Part shown: piece by piece, positions 15,910 through 23,626 of the stretch
Layout of the letters: every line of letters starts with the position of its first letter
How positions within the stretch are numbered: the stretch's first letter is position 1
Assembly (NCBI GenBank): GCA_021162905.1
Contig: JAGGXT010000032.1
Coordinates: 1-27,665 of the forward strand
Reading direction: 5' to 3'
Length of the DNA stretch: 27,665 bases
From: Candidatus Odinarchaeota archaeon
GTDB taxonomy: Archaea > Asgardarchaeota > JAGGXT01
Notes under the pieces: generated by a model
Databases searched by the model: none
What the model saw: the letters and a program-made list of their open reading frames with translations, nothing else
Told to the model about the DNA's origin: nothing
Program-made: the position numbers and the translations under genes

Positions 15910-17174
15910 GCGCCAAATACATGATTCGCCACCTCCTCGCTCCTTATATTGTTGCCAACGGTCCCTAAGACGTAGCTCAGCATCATTACAAACACATAAT
16001 CCACACTCTTCAACCCGTGCTTTGTTTTCAGCCACGGCTTGAACTGAAACACGTATTCCGCTAGATTCGATGTTATATACCGTCCTGCAAACACATTTCT
16101 AATCGTATCTATCACCTCTCCCGCTACTTCAAACTTCTCGACCAATCCACTTAATTTCCCCTTAAATAACAGCTTTATCTTCAGCTTTCTCCTTACTCTC
16201 TTAGTCTTTGATTTGGATCTATACCTCTTCCTACCGATACGACTACGACGCTTTACAGGATGCTTCTTGAATCCAGAATAGTAGTAGACCGTATCACTGC
16301 TCTCAAGTGGCGTATCAATCTTCCTAACCCTATCAACCCACTGAGGAACACGGTTTTCTCTCTTACGTATCTTCTCGCTCCATTTCCTTTTTCGTATCGT
16401 GTTTTCACTAACGTTGCCAGATGATTCCAAAAACGCGTCCCATCGAAGAACAATAGTCCTTCTCTCCCCACCTTCAATGAAGTGAATGTACACGACTCCT
16501 CGCTTACTGTGAAACTGCCTCACATGTATTGCATTCGGAAAAACGGTAAACACAGCATCCACATACGCCTCATAGCCATCCGTGATTACGAGAATTTTCT
16601 TGCCGTCTACATTGCCTATGGCATCTCTAACCGCAGTAAGAGCCGAATTCAACGTGAGGAAGTTTCTTCCATTTGCAATGTATGAGACAATGTGATTGCA
16701 TACAAGTGCCGAAACAAGACATCTACTCCGAGCACCTGCGCCAGTTTCGTCCATGAAAATTACAATTATCTCATCGTGTATATTTTCGATTTTCTTGGTG
16801 CCCAGTAAATCTATCAGCATCGTTACAACGCGTCTGACCTCGTACTTGGAAACATTCAACTTAGCAGCTATCGCCTCTACGGTCTCACCACGTAGTATGA
16901 GTTTTAGGATTTCCTTCTGCCTTCTACATTTCTCATATATAGCTTCTAATGAGGTATTTTCGTTAAATGAATGACCGTTGGGGCATCGGTACTTCTGAAC
17001 TCGCTTTCCACCGTTGCGATATTTCCGCGCTGAGCCGTTTTTGAAAGCGGGTAATCCGCATCTTGGGCAGTGGACATTGCCTTCTCCGATGGGTTTTGGT
17101 AGGGCGTCAAATTTAAAAACTTCTAGTTCGTCTATACTTAGGGGTACGATGATAACTTTGTGTTGTTGGGACAT
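15894..17174 (-). CDS. DDE-type IS transposase with N-terminal zinc ribbon
   Basis: This 426-aa transposase starts with a zinc ribbon (Cys36xxCys39, Cys64, His68), then a helix-turn-helix (EAIAAKLNVSKYEVRRVV, about 99-116). The catalytic core has candidate residues Asp142 (FMDETGAG), Asp199 (VITDGYEAY) and Glu373 (SNLAEYVFQFKP). A long basic region (about 305-340) lies in the core. The layout resembles archaeal IS1- or IS6-like families; I cannot name the family surely. Its stop lies inside the left inverted repeat. A TATA-like TTTTTAAAT (17198-17206) about 26 nt before the ATG suggests an almost leaderless transcript. Confidence 0.88.
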   Translation of the reverse strand: MSQQHKVIIVPLSIDELEVFKFDALPKPIGEGNVHCPRCGLPAFKNGSARKYRNGGKRVQKYRCPNGHSFNENTSLEAIYEKCRRQKEILKLILRGETVEAIAAKLNVSKYEVRRVVTMLIDLLGTKKIENIHDEIIVIFMDETGAGARSRCLVSALVCNHIVSYIANGRNFLTLNSALTAVRDAIGNVDGKKILVITDGYEAYVDAVFTVFPNAIHVRQFHSKRGVVYIHFIEGGERRTIVLRWDAFLESSGNVSENTIRKRKWSEKIRKRENRVPQWVDRVRKIDTPLESSDTVYYYSGFKKHPVKRRSRIGRKRYRSKSKTKRVRRKLKIKLLFKGKLSGLVEKFEVAGEVIDTIRNVFAGRYITSNLAEYVFQFKPWLKTKHGLKSVDYVFVMMLSYVLGTVGNNIRSEEVANHVFGASPIL

Positions 17175-17204
17175 ACTCTACTCATCATCGTACCCCCTTT
17201 TTAA

Positions 17205-17227
17205 ATCACCCATTCTCGGATGTTACC
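17205..17227 (-). repeat. IS terminal inverted repeat, right
   Basis: Partner of the left repeat. The adjoining TTTTTAAAT is palindromic enough to act as a TATA box in both directions, inward for the transposase and outward toward hepT. Confidence 0.88.
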
Positions 17228-17234
17228 GGCGGTT
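17228..17234. repeat. Target-site duplication of the IS, right copy
   Basis: An exact copy of GGCGGTT (15880-15886). It lies 6 bp before the hepT start codon, so the original hepT promoter region is now on the other side of the IS. Confidence 0.85.
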
Positions 17235-17240
17235 TTAGTA

Positions 17241-17675
17241 ATGAAATGTGTTGATAAGGATTATATAGAAAATATGTTGAAGGACATAATAGAGGCTCTT
17301 AGTGAATTAAAATTCTTAACATCCTTAGATATCGACGAATTTATAAAAAGTAGGAGTGCAAGATTTTCTATGAGATACTCAATTGTCGTAATCGTTGAAG
17401 GATCTGCCGACATTGGCATATATGTATTAGAAAGATGTTTTAATGAAGAAGCTAAGGGATATAGAGATATATTTATGAGACTCTCTGAGAAGGGAGTTAT
17501 CGATTCTGAAACTGCGATGAAGATGGCTTCTTTATCTTCATTGAGGAATATGATAGTTCACAGATATTGGAACGTAGATGATATCAGAATATATAGTGAA
17601 GCAAAGAAAAACGGAATAAGGGCTATTGAAAAATTTATTGAGGAGGTTAAAGAATTTGCCTCTAAGAGTAATTGA
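17241..17675 (+). CDS. hepT: HEPN-domain toxin (HepT family)
   Basis: This 144-aa all-helical protein has the HepT RNase signature Rx4HxY: Arg102-x4-His107-x-Tyr109 (RNMIVHRYW). HepT cleaves RNA and is neutralised when its MntA partner AMPylates the Tyr. The gene overlaps the mntA-like gene, the standard toxin-first order. ATG 17241 (MKCVDKDYIEN) is preferred. The in-frame ATG at 17220 lies inside the IS inverted repeat, so it cannot be the ancestral start. The IS has removed the native upstream sequence; a TATA-like box in the IS end (17198-17206) could now drive expression with a short leader. The pair is bracketed by 244-bp elements A and B. Confidence 0.9.
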   Translation: MKCVDKDYIENMLKDIIEALSELKFLTSLDIDEFIKSRSARFSMRYSIVVIVEGSADIGIYVLERCFNEEAKGYRDIFMRLSEKGVIDSETAMKMASLSSLRNMIVHRYWNVDDIRIYSEAKKNGIRAIEKFIEEVKEFASKSN

Positions 17676-18105
17676 AGAGAAAAGGAGATTTGAGTACCAT
17701 AGACTATCGCAGGAGGAGAAAAAAAAGATTATGAAAATAATAGCTAAAGAAATAGAAAAATTCCCAGAAGTGATCGCTGCCGTTATTTTTGGGGGATTTA
17801 TTGAGTCCGAATTATTTAGAGATATTGATATAGCCATTTTTACAGGATATAAGATTTCATATAATGATGTTGAGGCATTCGAGGAAAAATTGTCCAATAA
17901 GCTTGAAGAAATTGTTAAAATCCCAATTGATGTAAAAATAATAGATTATGCGCCATCATGGTTTAAAGTTAATGCTCTAAGTGGTAAGAAAATCATAGAA
18001 AGGGAGGGTGCTATCGTCGCGAGATTAAAGTTTAAAGCATTGCAAGAAATTGAAGATATAAAAGCAAAATATAAGAAAGTCAAACTTAAAAGCTCATCTA
18101 ACTGA
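17656..18105 (+). CDS. mntA: MNT-domain nucleotidyltransferase antitoxin (MntA family)
   Basis: This 149-aa protein has the minimal nucleotidyltransferase core AAVIFGGFIESELFRDIDIAIF. Candidate metal ligands are Asp56 and Asp58, and a third acidic strand follows (IPIDVKIIDYA). MntA antitoxins AMPylate the HepT Tyr. The usual GSx10DxD signature is altered: Gly46-Gly47, then eight residues, then DID. The Ser is missing and the loop is two residues short. TTG 17656 is chosen because GGAGGT (17642-17647) stands at proper distance. The gene overlaps hepT by 20 nt, so the two are translationally coupled. The C-terminus is lysine-rich (KAKYKKVKLK). The stop lies 4 bp before element B. Confidence 0.87.
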   Translation: MPLRVIEEKRRFEYHRLSQEEKKKIMKIIAKEIEKFPEVIAAVIFGGFIESELFRDIDIAIFTGYKISYNDVEAFEEKLSNKLEEIVKIPIDVKIIDYAPSWFKVNALSGKKIIEREGAIVARLKFKALQEIEDIKAKYKKVKLKSSSN

Positions 18106-18109
18106 ATAT

Positions 18110-18353
18110 GGGGTTCAGTGAATGTCCGCATTGGTGAGCGAACATCCACCTTGGGCCACATCAGCCTCAGCTCCCTCTGGGTTCATAGGGAGCAAGTCAT
18201 CGGTCTCGACCCCGTTCAGGGTAACCCCACAAGCCCCACATCGCGGCGTCCTTTCACATTGCGGTGTCCTTTCGGTGCTTTACTCCCACCACATTCGGAC
18301 ACTGTCTCAATACTCACAAATGCTCATAAAACATTTAACTGTTTCGGAAGGCG
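18110..18353 (-). mobile_element. 244-bp TnpB-derived right-end element, copy B
   Basis: Same orientation and exact length as copy A. The 10 differences are all transitions. In the terminal hairpin, the inner stem CAC/GTG of copy A is CGC/GCG here, a compensatory change. The right end edge CCCC abuts the mntA-like gene. The other edge lies inside the 3' end of the MFS gene and supplies its last codons and stop. Guide sequence after the edge would begin ATATTCAGTTAGATGAGCTT. The core 18151-18230 is related to the second tnpB 3' end. Confidence 0.8.
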
Positions 18354-19632
18354 TAAAATATACTTTCTTTAAAAATATCAGGAGGCCAATTACACACATA
18401 ACCGAAGAGAAATAAAAAACGTATGTGATTGCCAACATCTGAGCATCTTCCAAAGATTTAACAACCTTAAGAAAGTTCATTGTTAAGAAGTCTGTAAGCA
18501 ACCCAGAAATCAATATAGGAGTTACTCCAAAGCTTAATGTGAATGCAGTATTATACTGACCAAAGTATCTCCCTCTACTTTCTTCTGGTATTATTTCAGC
18601 GATAAATGCATACGAAACTGTAGAAAGAATGACCCCTGTGATTCCTGATAGTATACTGACAAGTATCATCTCAGCTATATTTGTTGGAAGCGTATAAAGA
18701 AAGGGTACAAATGAGATAGCTATGAAGCCAGCAAGAAGAACGTTTCTTCTACCCTTCTTATCAGATATGGTTCCAATAATTGGGTTCGCAACAAAGTTGA
18801 CAATTGACGAGGTATTTCTAATTATGCTTATTTCAAAACTTGTAGCCAATAAAGCGATGCGAATATAATAAGCTAGTAAACGATATATAGAAGCTGTTGC
18901 TGCCATTACAAAAAATATCGATACTAAATACCAGTAGAAAATATGCTTAAGTGGAAAATCGCCAGTAGTGTCAACAAAATCACTTTTCTTAAGAGTAATA
19001 TTCATCGAAGAGACAACTTTCGGTTCCTTTACTGTTACTAATAATATTGCTGCGCTTGAAAACATAATAGCTGAGGAAATGAAGAAAAGATAGTGAAACC
19101 CTTGGGCTTTTGCTGGGTAATCATACAGAAAACCACCTACAAAGACTCCTATAATGCTGCCAATGGAGCCGACCGAATTAAGTTGTCCCATAATAGAACC
19201 TCTTTCGCTTGGCTTAGTTAAATCTGCAATTAGTGCTGACCAACCAACATTGCCCATAGACCAAAAGCTTTCTAAGAATGTTAAGCCTAAGATTATTGTT
19301 AAAGCATATAGATCCTTAGCTTGATAGTGTGAAATCCCAGTAAGAAAATCCCAAACTGGAGGAGATAATAATATGTATGCTACGCCTGCGATGGATTCAC
19401 CTATAACTATTAGTAACCTTCTCACTCTAAATTTATCGCTTAAAGGCCCCCAAATTAAAGTCTGAGTTATCGAGTTTGCCATAAGAGGTAATGCCATGAC
19501 AAGAGTAGCTTCGGTGAATGATCTATTCAAAACTTCTAACATGTAAAGTATCAAAAATGTATAAAAGACCCCTCTTCTTGTCATAGCCATGAACTGATAA
19601 CTGCTTAAACCAAACTTCTCTATTCGCCTCAA
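18307..19632 (-). CDS. MFS transporter with C-terminus rewritten by an inserted element
   Basis: This 441-aa polytopic protein has about 12 helices. MFS signatures are GPLSDKFRVRRLL after helix 2 and ISDKKGRRNVLLAG in the second half, the conserved loop D-x-x-GRR. The substrate is unknown. The start is TTG 19632 with a GAGGT motif just upstream (minus strand). The last 15 residues or so (TPSETVKCFMSICEY) are encoded by element B, not by native sequence, and the stop codon is also in the element. The transmembrane core is complete, so function may be kept. It is the last gene of the minus-strand metabolic series, 154 nt from the RuBisCO gene's end. Confidence 0.85.
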   Translation of the reverse strand: MRRIEKFGLSSYQFMAMTRRGVFYTFLILYMLEVLNRSFTEATLVMALPLMANSITQTLIWGPLSDKFRVRRLLIVIGESIAGVAYILLSPPVWDFLTGISHYQAKDLYALTIILGLTFLESFWSMGNVGWSALIADLTKPSERGSIMGQLNSVGSIGSIIGVFVGGFLYDYPAKAQGFHYLFFISSAIMFSSAAILLVTVKEPKVVSSMNITLKKSDFVDTTGDFPLKHIFYWYLVSIFFVMAATASIYRLLAYYIRIALLATSFEISIIRNTSSIVNFVANPIIGTISDKKGRRNVLLAGFIAISFVPFLYTLPTNIAEMILVSILSGITGVILSTVSYAFIAEIIPEESRGRYFGQYNTAFTLSFGVTPILISGLLTDFLTMNFLKVVKSLEDAQMLAITYVFYFSSVMCVIGLLIFLKKVYFTPSETVKCFMSICEY

Positions 19633-19786
19633 GGGTAAACCTCGGCTATTCTTAATTTTTTAGTATATTATAAGATTTTCTAAATGGGAAAACACATGAC
19701 AAAATTCTTTAAACAATTATAAAAGGTATTAAAATAAATTAAAGAGATTTATTGTTTATTTTAAATGAAAATTTACAATTTGTAAG

Positions 19787-21046
19787 TTATACTGGTTTTA
19801 GATATCCCCACTTCTCAAGAGCAGCTTTTAGCTCCGGGCTATGCTTTGCTTTTTCTTCCAATGAGATATCCTCTATATAAGCATCTATAGCATCCCTGAC
19901 CGCTTTAGCACCAGCTGTAGCTCCTTGAGGATGTCCCATAACGCCACCACCAACTTGTATAACTAGGTCTGTACCGAACATTTTGAGAACTTCTGGTAGC
20001 AATCCTGGGTGCAAGCCTCCTGAAGACACAGGAAATATCGGCTTTATGTGGTACCATTCCTTTCTAAGGAACTTGTTTATCGCTAAAACTTCTTGCAGAG
20101 GCCCTTCTAATTTTCCTACGACGGTACCTGTATGAATTTCATCTACACCAACTATTCTTGCTGTTTTTGCTACAGCATACATTGATATTCCATGCTTTGG
20201 ATTCCTAGTAAATGCAGCATGCATGGCTCTATGAGCATGTATTGCTAAATGTAAGTCCTCGCACACTTCTCTCATCGTTTGTAATGCCGCCCATCCAGTA
20301 GTAATTATATCAATCATCACAAATTCTCCACCATGTTCTGCAACAATCTTGGCTCTTTTTATCATATCATTTGTGTGTGACGTTATATTAATTAGGTATC
20401 CCTTTCTTTCACCAGTTTCATTTTCTACCTTATCACGAACTTTAAAGAGTTCCTTAACTCTATCCTCAAACTTATTAATCTTTAAGCTAGTAAAGTTCTC
20501 ATCGTCCTTTAATAGGTCAACTCCGCCAACCCATATCTTATAGGCTTCCTCTGCATACTCTTGCGTAGTCCATCCAATTTTAGGTTTCGGAACAGTCGCT
20601 GTAATGGGTCTCTTTTCTATTTTCATAATTCTTCTAATGCCTTCTATTCCAAATTGTGGACCTTTATAGGCCTTCAAATATTCTTCTGGTGGTTCATAAT
20701 CTAACAGACGTAAGTTCTTAACAGCTTTCATTCCAAAAATATTTCCCGCAATTCCAGACATAAGCTGAGGCATATTACCTGGTTCCCATAAGTCTAGAGG
20801 ATATGCAATTTTAACGATATTACCGTCTATTTCATATACTTTTGCCATAAGTCTTTTTACCCTATCTGGTAGTTCTGTAAGAGTCGTCCATGTACCCACA
20901 CTACTCTCAGAAGCCACTCTCCCAGCTGCTTCTTCCATTGATATTCCATCGGCCGGTTCAACATAATATGTAACTATTAGTTCATCTTTACTGGGCTTAT
21001 AGTCCAAGTCCACAAAGTCTAAATACCAATCAATTTTCTTTGTCAT
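19787..21046 (-). CDS. rbcL: Form III ribulose-1,5-bisphosphate carboxylase
   Basis: This 419-aa archaeal large-subunit-only RuBisCO has catalytic residues all present. They are Lys154 and Lys156 (VPKPKIGW), carbamylated Lys180 with Asp182 and Glu183 (GGVDLLKDDENFTS), His272-Arg273 (HAHRAMHAAF), His305 (DEIHTGT), Lys312 (VVGKLEG), Ser342-Gly-Gly (PVSSGGLHPG) and the phosphate loop QVGGGVMGHPQGATAG. Form III enzymes work in AMP/nucleoside recycling, turning ribulose-1,5-bisphosphate from AMP into 3-phosphoglycerate. The usual partners (AMP phosphorylase, R15P isomerase) are not in this window. The ATG at 21046 follows GGTGAT by 4 nt; the upstream GTG at 21055 is part of that site. A TATA-like TTATATTAA lies about 55 nt upstream. 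Confidence 0.96.
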   Translation of the reverse strand: MTKKIDWYLDFVDLDYKPSKDELIVTYYVEPADGISMEEAAGRVASESSVGTWTTLTELPDRVKRLMAKVYEIDGNIVKIAYPLDLWEPGNMPQLMSGIAGNIFGMKAVKNLRLLDYEPPEEYLKAYKGPQFGIEGIRRIMKIEKRPITATVPKPKIGWTTQEYAEEAYKIWVGGVDLLKDDENFTSLKINKFEDRVKELFKVRDKVENETGERKGYLINITSHTNDMIKRAKIVAEHGGEFVMIDIITTGWAALQTMREVCEDLHLAIHAHRAMHAAFTRNPKHGISMYAVAKTARIVGVDEIHTGTVVGKLEGPLQEVLAINKFLRKEWYHIKPIFPVSSGGLHPGLLPEVLKMFGTDLVIQVGGGVMGHPQGATAGAKAVRDAIDAYIEDISLEEKAKHSPELKAALEKWGYLKPV

Positions 21047-21148
21047 AAAAATCACCTACCTTTTCTTTTCACACAATGGTATTAAAAGCTTTAGCAATTA
21101 ATATAATAAGTTTTTGAAAGTAAAAAATAAGGAAGCCTTACCTTGTTT

Positions 21149-22291
21149 TTAACGTGTTAGAATATTTAGGAATACACGTGCGTTCTTTATATAATTATCA
21201 ATTAGTTCCCATTCATTTGCTTGATGCTCTGTTTCACTTCCGATGTGCCAAACAACCGAAGGCACACCTATCTTTCTAAGAATCCCCGCAAAGGTCCCTC
21301 CACCAATGCCCATAAGTTTTGGCTCTATTCCTAACTCTTCCTTAACCGCGTTAACAGTTTTCCTTACAATCCAATCATTAGGATCTACTTTTGATGAATC
21401 CTCTCGCATAACAACATCCACGCTGACATTAAATTTATTGGCCACGTCCGTAATTGTTGATATAATTTCATCAATTGAGTATTGTGGCAAAATTCTGCAA
21501 TCCCAGTAATGTACATCCTCTCCTGGGATTTTATTAATTGAGTCTATATTTTTCTCTTTCTTGGTTGGTTCAAATGTAGAGACCGGTGGATCAAAAAGTT
21601 CATCTTTCTCATTAAATTTTGCGTGAAGAACCTCATAGAGCTTAACTGCAAATCTCATAGCTTTTAAGTGTGCATTATCTCCTTTATGAGGCTTTGAAGC
21701 ATGGATTCCTTTACCTTTTGTAGTAAACTTAAGCCACAGTATGCCTTTCTCTGCAATTTCAAGCATTGTACCTTCTTTATTTCCTGCATCGGGGACTAGT
21801 GCACGATCTCCCTCTTTAAATACCCCTTGCTTAATTAAGTACTTTAAGCCGTATGTGCTTCCGGCTTCCTCGTCCGCAATAAACCCAACTTTCAGCTTAT
21901 ATTTTATCTCGATATCCTTCTCTGTGATTTCTTTGAGTACTAAAAGAGCTGACATTATGCCTACGCCCTTATCATTTACTCCTAAACCTACAACTTTATC
22001 ATCCTCTACTTTTAACTTAAATGGATCTGAAGTCCATCCCTTATCAGGAGCAACCGTATCTATATGGGCAATAATCCAGAGTGTATTCCCACTCCCAATT
22101 TCAGTAATTATGCTTGGCCTATTTATACCATGATTGTCTGTAGTTTCATATCTTATAACCTTTAATCCCATATTTTCTAATAACTCTTGAAGATAGTCTG
22201 CCTTTTCAGATTCACCTGGTCCTCCACTTGCCGGATTTACCGAATTTCTTGAAACCAAATCCCCTAAGACTTTAATTATCCAGTCTTTCAT
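21149..22291 (-). CDS. M20-family metallopeptidase/deacylase (ArgE/DapE/ACY1-like)
   Basis: This 380-aa zinc hydrolase removes an acyl or amino-acid group from peptides or N-acyl amino acids. Ligand and catalytic motifs are IAHIDTV (His, Asp), GLGVNDKG (Asp), IADEEAG (Glu-Glu) and EHQANE (His near the C-terminus). A dimerisation insertion lies in the middle (KGKGIHASKPHKG). The substrate cannot be settled; archaeal members include LysK/ArgE-like and carnosinase-like enzymes. The ATG at 22291 follows GGGTGAT by 4 nt; the upstream TTG at 22306 lies before that site and is not used. It lies 102 nt upstream of the RuBisCO gene on the same strand. Confidence 0.87.
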   Translation of the reverse strand: MKDWIIKVLGDLVSRNSVNPASGGPGESEKADYLQELLENMGLKVIRYETTDNHGINRPSIITEIGSGNTLWIIAHIDTVAPDKGWTSDPFKLKVEDDKVVGLGVNDKGVGIMSALLVLKEITEKDIEIKYKLKVGFIADEEAGSTYGLKYLIKQGVFKEGDRALVPDAGNKEGTMLEIAEKGILWLKFTTKGKGIHASKPHKGDNAHLKAMRFAVKLYEVLHAKFNEKDELFDPPVSTFEPTKKEKNIDSINKIPGEDVHYWDCRILPQYSIDEIISTITDVANKFNVSVDVVMREDSSKVDPNDWIVRKTVNAVKEELGIEPKLMGIGGGTFAGILRKIGVPSVVWHIGSETEHQANEWELIDNYIKNARVFLNILTR

Positions 22292-22345
22292 AAAATCACC
22301 CACCAAAATTTATAACATAAAATTTGGAGAGAAATAAAAAAATCA

Positions 22346-23527
22346 TTATGTGGTTGTTGGGGGCTTTATGCTATAAAGAAGTATTAACGCAATAATTTGT
22401 AGAACTATTGAATAAATAATAGCAACTATGAAAAGTCTATAGTCAAAGAGGAACCCAAAAATCGTTCCGCTGATTAGAAAGCCACCACCATAGGCAGTGT
22501 TAAAAATGCCATATGCGGTGCCACGTTTTTGAACAGCAGTCATGTCTGATATTGCTGCACGGTAAATAGACTCTTGCATCCCTAGAATTGCTCCAAATAA
22601 TATAGCAGCTATCGCTATTGATATGAAACTCCCAGTAAATGTAAAGATTGCTGGCAGTACAGAAAGTGCAAAGGGCACCATTAAGACACTTTTACCATAT
22701 TTGTCATATAAGATTCCAGACATGGGTGCTACAAATGCATCAACTGCTTGCAAAATTAAGTATAGCAAAACCACAATATACGGTAAGGTAATCAAAGTAG
22801 CTGAATAGAGGATTATTGAAACATGAATTAACCCAGCAGTATTTAGAAGAACAGCTAAAGTATAAATTTTAAATTCTTTTGTCAATCTTTGAGATCTTCT
22901 TTTATCAGATAAACTACTCGCTGTAAGTAGATCATAGGTCTTGGCTCTTAGCTTAAAATAAACCGTAGCAAGAACAGTAACCATCATAAAATAGGGCACT
23001 AACAACGCAATGAATGCATAGAAATAATTATTACTTGTATAAAAGAGTATTATCGCAATTATAGCTGGACCACCTACAGCTCCTATTTGGTCCATTAATT
23101 CATGAAAACCAAATGCTTTTCCAGTTCCAACTCCTTTTGTAATAACCGAAAGTAGTGTATCCCTAGCTGGGCTTCGTAAAGCTTTTGCAGTCCTTTCTAT
23201 TAATATTAAAACTACTGCGATCATCCAGTGGCCTGCAAAGGCAAGAAGCGGTATAGAAATTAGTAAAACATATCCTAAGATAGCAAAAGCCCAATAAGAT
23301 TTCTTGACGTCTGCAATATATCCACTAATTAATCTTAATGCATAGCCTATAAATTCTCCCAATCCAGCAGCTATGCCGACGATCACCGCTGTTGCGCCTA
23401 GATACTCAAGGTATGTTGGAACGACGCTTCTGGCCCCCTCATATATTATGTCCCCAAACATGCTAACTAGGCCAAATGATATAATTCCTATATAAGCTAA
23501 TTTTTTCATGTCTTCGTTTTCTTGCAA
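22346..23527 (-). CDS. MFS transporter
   Basis: This 393-aa polytopic protein has about 11-12 helices. It carries the subgroup-typical loop ERTAKALRSPARDTLLS followed by GKAFGFHELMDQIGAVGGP, and a second-half loop GILYDKYGKSVLMVP. This subgroup is common in prokaryotes but its substrates are mostly unknown. TTG 23527 is preferred because GGTGGT lies 3 nt upstream, the spacing used throughout the window. The alternative ATG at 23542 precedes that motif. It lies 54 nt before the M20 gene on the same strand and may share its transcript. Confidence 0.85.
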   Translation of the reverse strand: MQENEDMKKLAYIGIISFGLVSMFGDIIYEGARSVVPTYLEYLGATAVIVGIAAGLGEFIGYALRLISGYIADVKKSYWAFAILGYVLLISIPLLAFAGHWMIAVVLILIERTAKALRSPARDTLLSVITKGVGTGKAFGFHELMDQIGAVGGPAIIAIILFYTSNNYFYAFIALLVPYFMMVTVLATVYFKLRAKTYDLLTASSLSDKRRSQRLTKEFKIYTLAVLLNTAGLIHVSIILYSATLITLPYIVVLLYLILQAVDAFVAPMSGILYDKYGKSVLMVPFALSVLPAIFTFTGSFISIAIAAILFGAILGMQESIYRAAISDMTAVQKRGTAYGIFNTAYGGGFLISGTIFGFLFDYRLFIVAIIYSIVLQIIALILLYSIKPPTTT

Positions 23528-23626
23528 ACTACCACCTTGCATTGAAACATTTTAAATTGATAAGGAATTTTATCATAATTTAATTTTTTCATTTGTGAAA
23601 AATAAAAAAATATAAAAAGGCTACCG

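Larger units (their letters stand above)
15887..17227 (-). mobile_element. Complete 1341-bp insertion sequence
   Basis: The IS has 23-bp terminal inverted repeats at 15887-15909 and 17205-17227 with a single mismatch. They begin GGTAACATC and end GAATGGGTGAT. A 7-bp target duplication GGCGGTT flanks it, and it carries one full-length transposase gene. It appears intact and recent. It landed at the junction between element A and the toxin gene hepT, with its right end 13 bp from the hepT ATG. Confidence 0.88.

Noticed and set aside
18118..18415. Plus-strand open frames over copy B
   Set aside because: Antisense to the repeat and running into the antisense strand of the MFS gene; kept open by the GC-rich repeat, not by coding.
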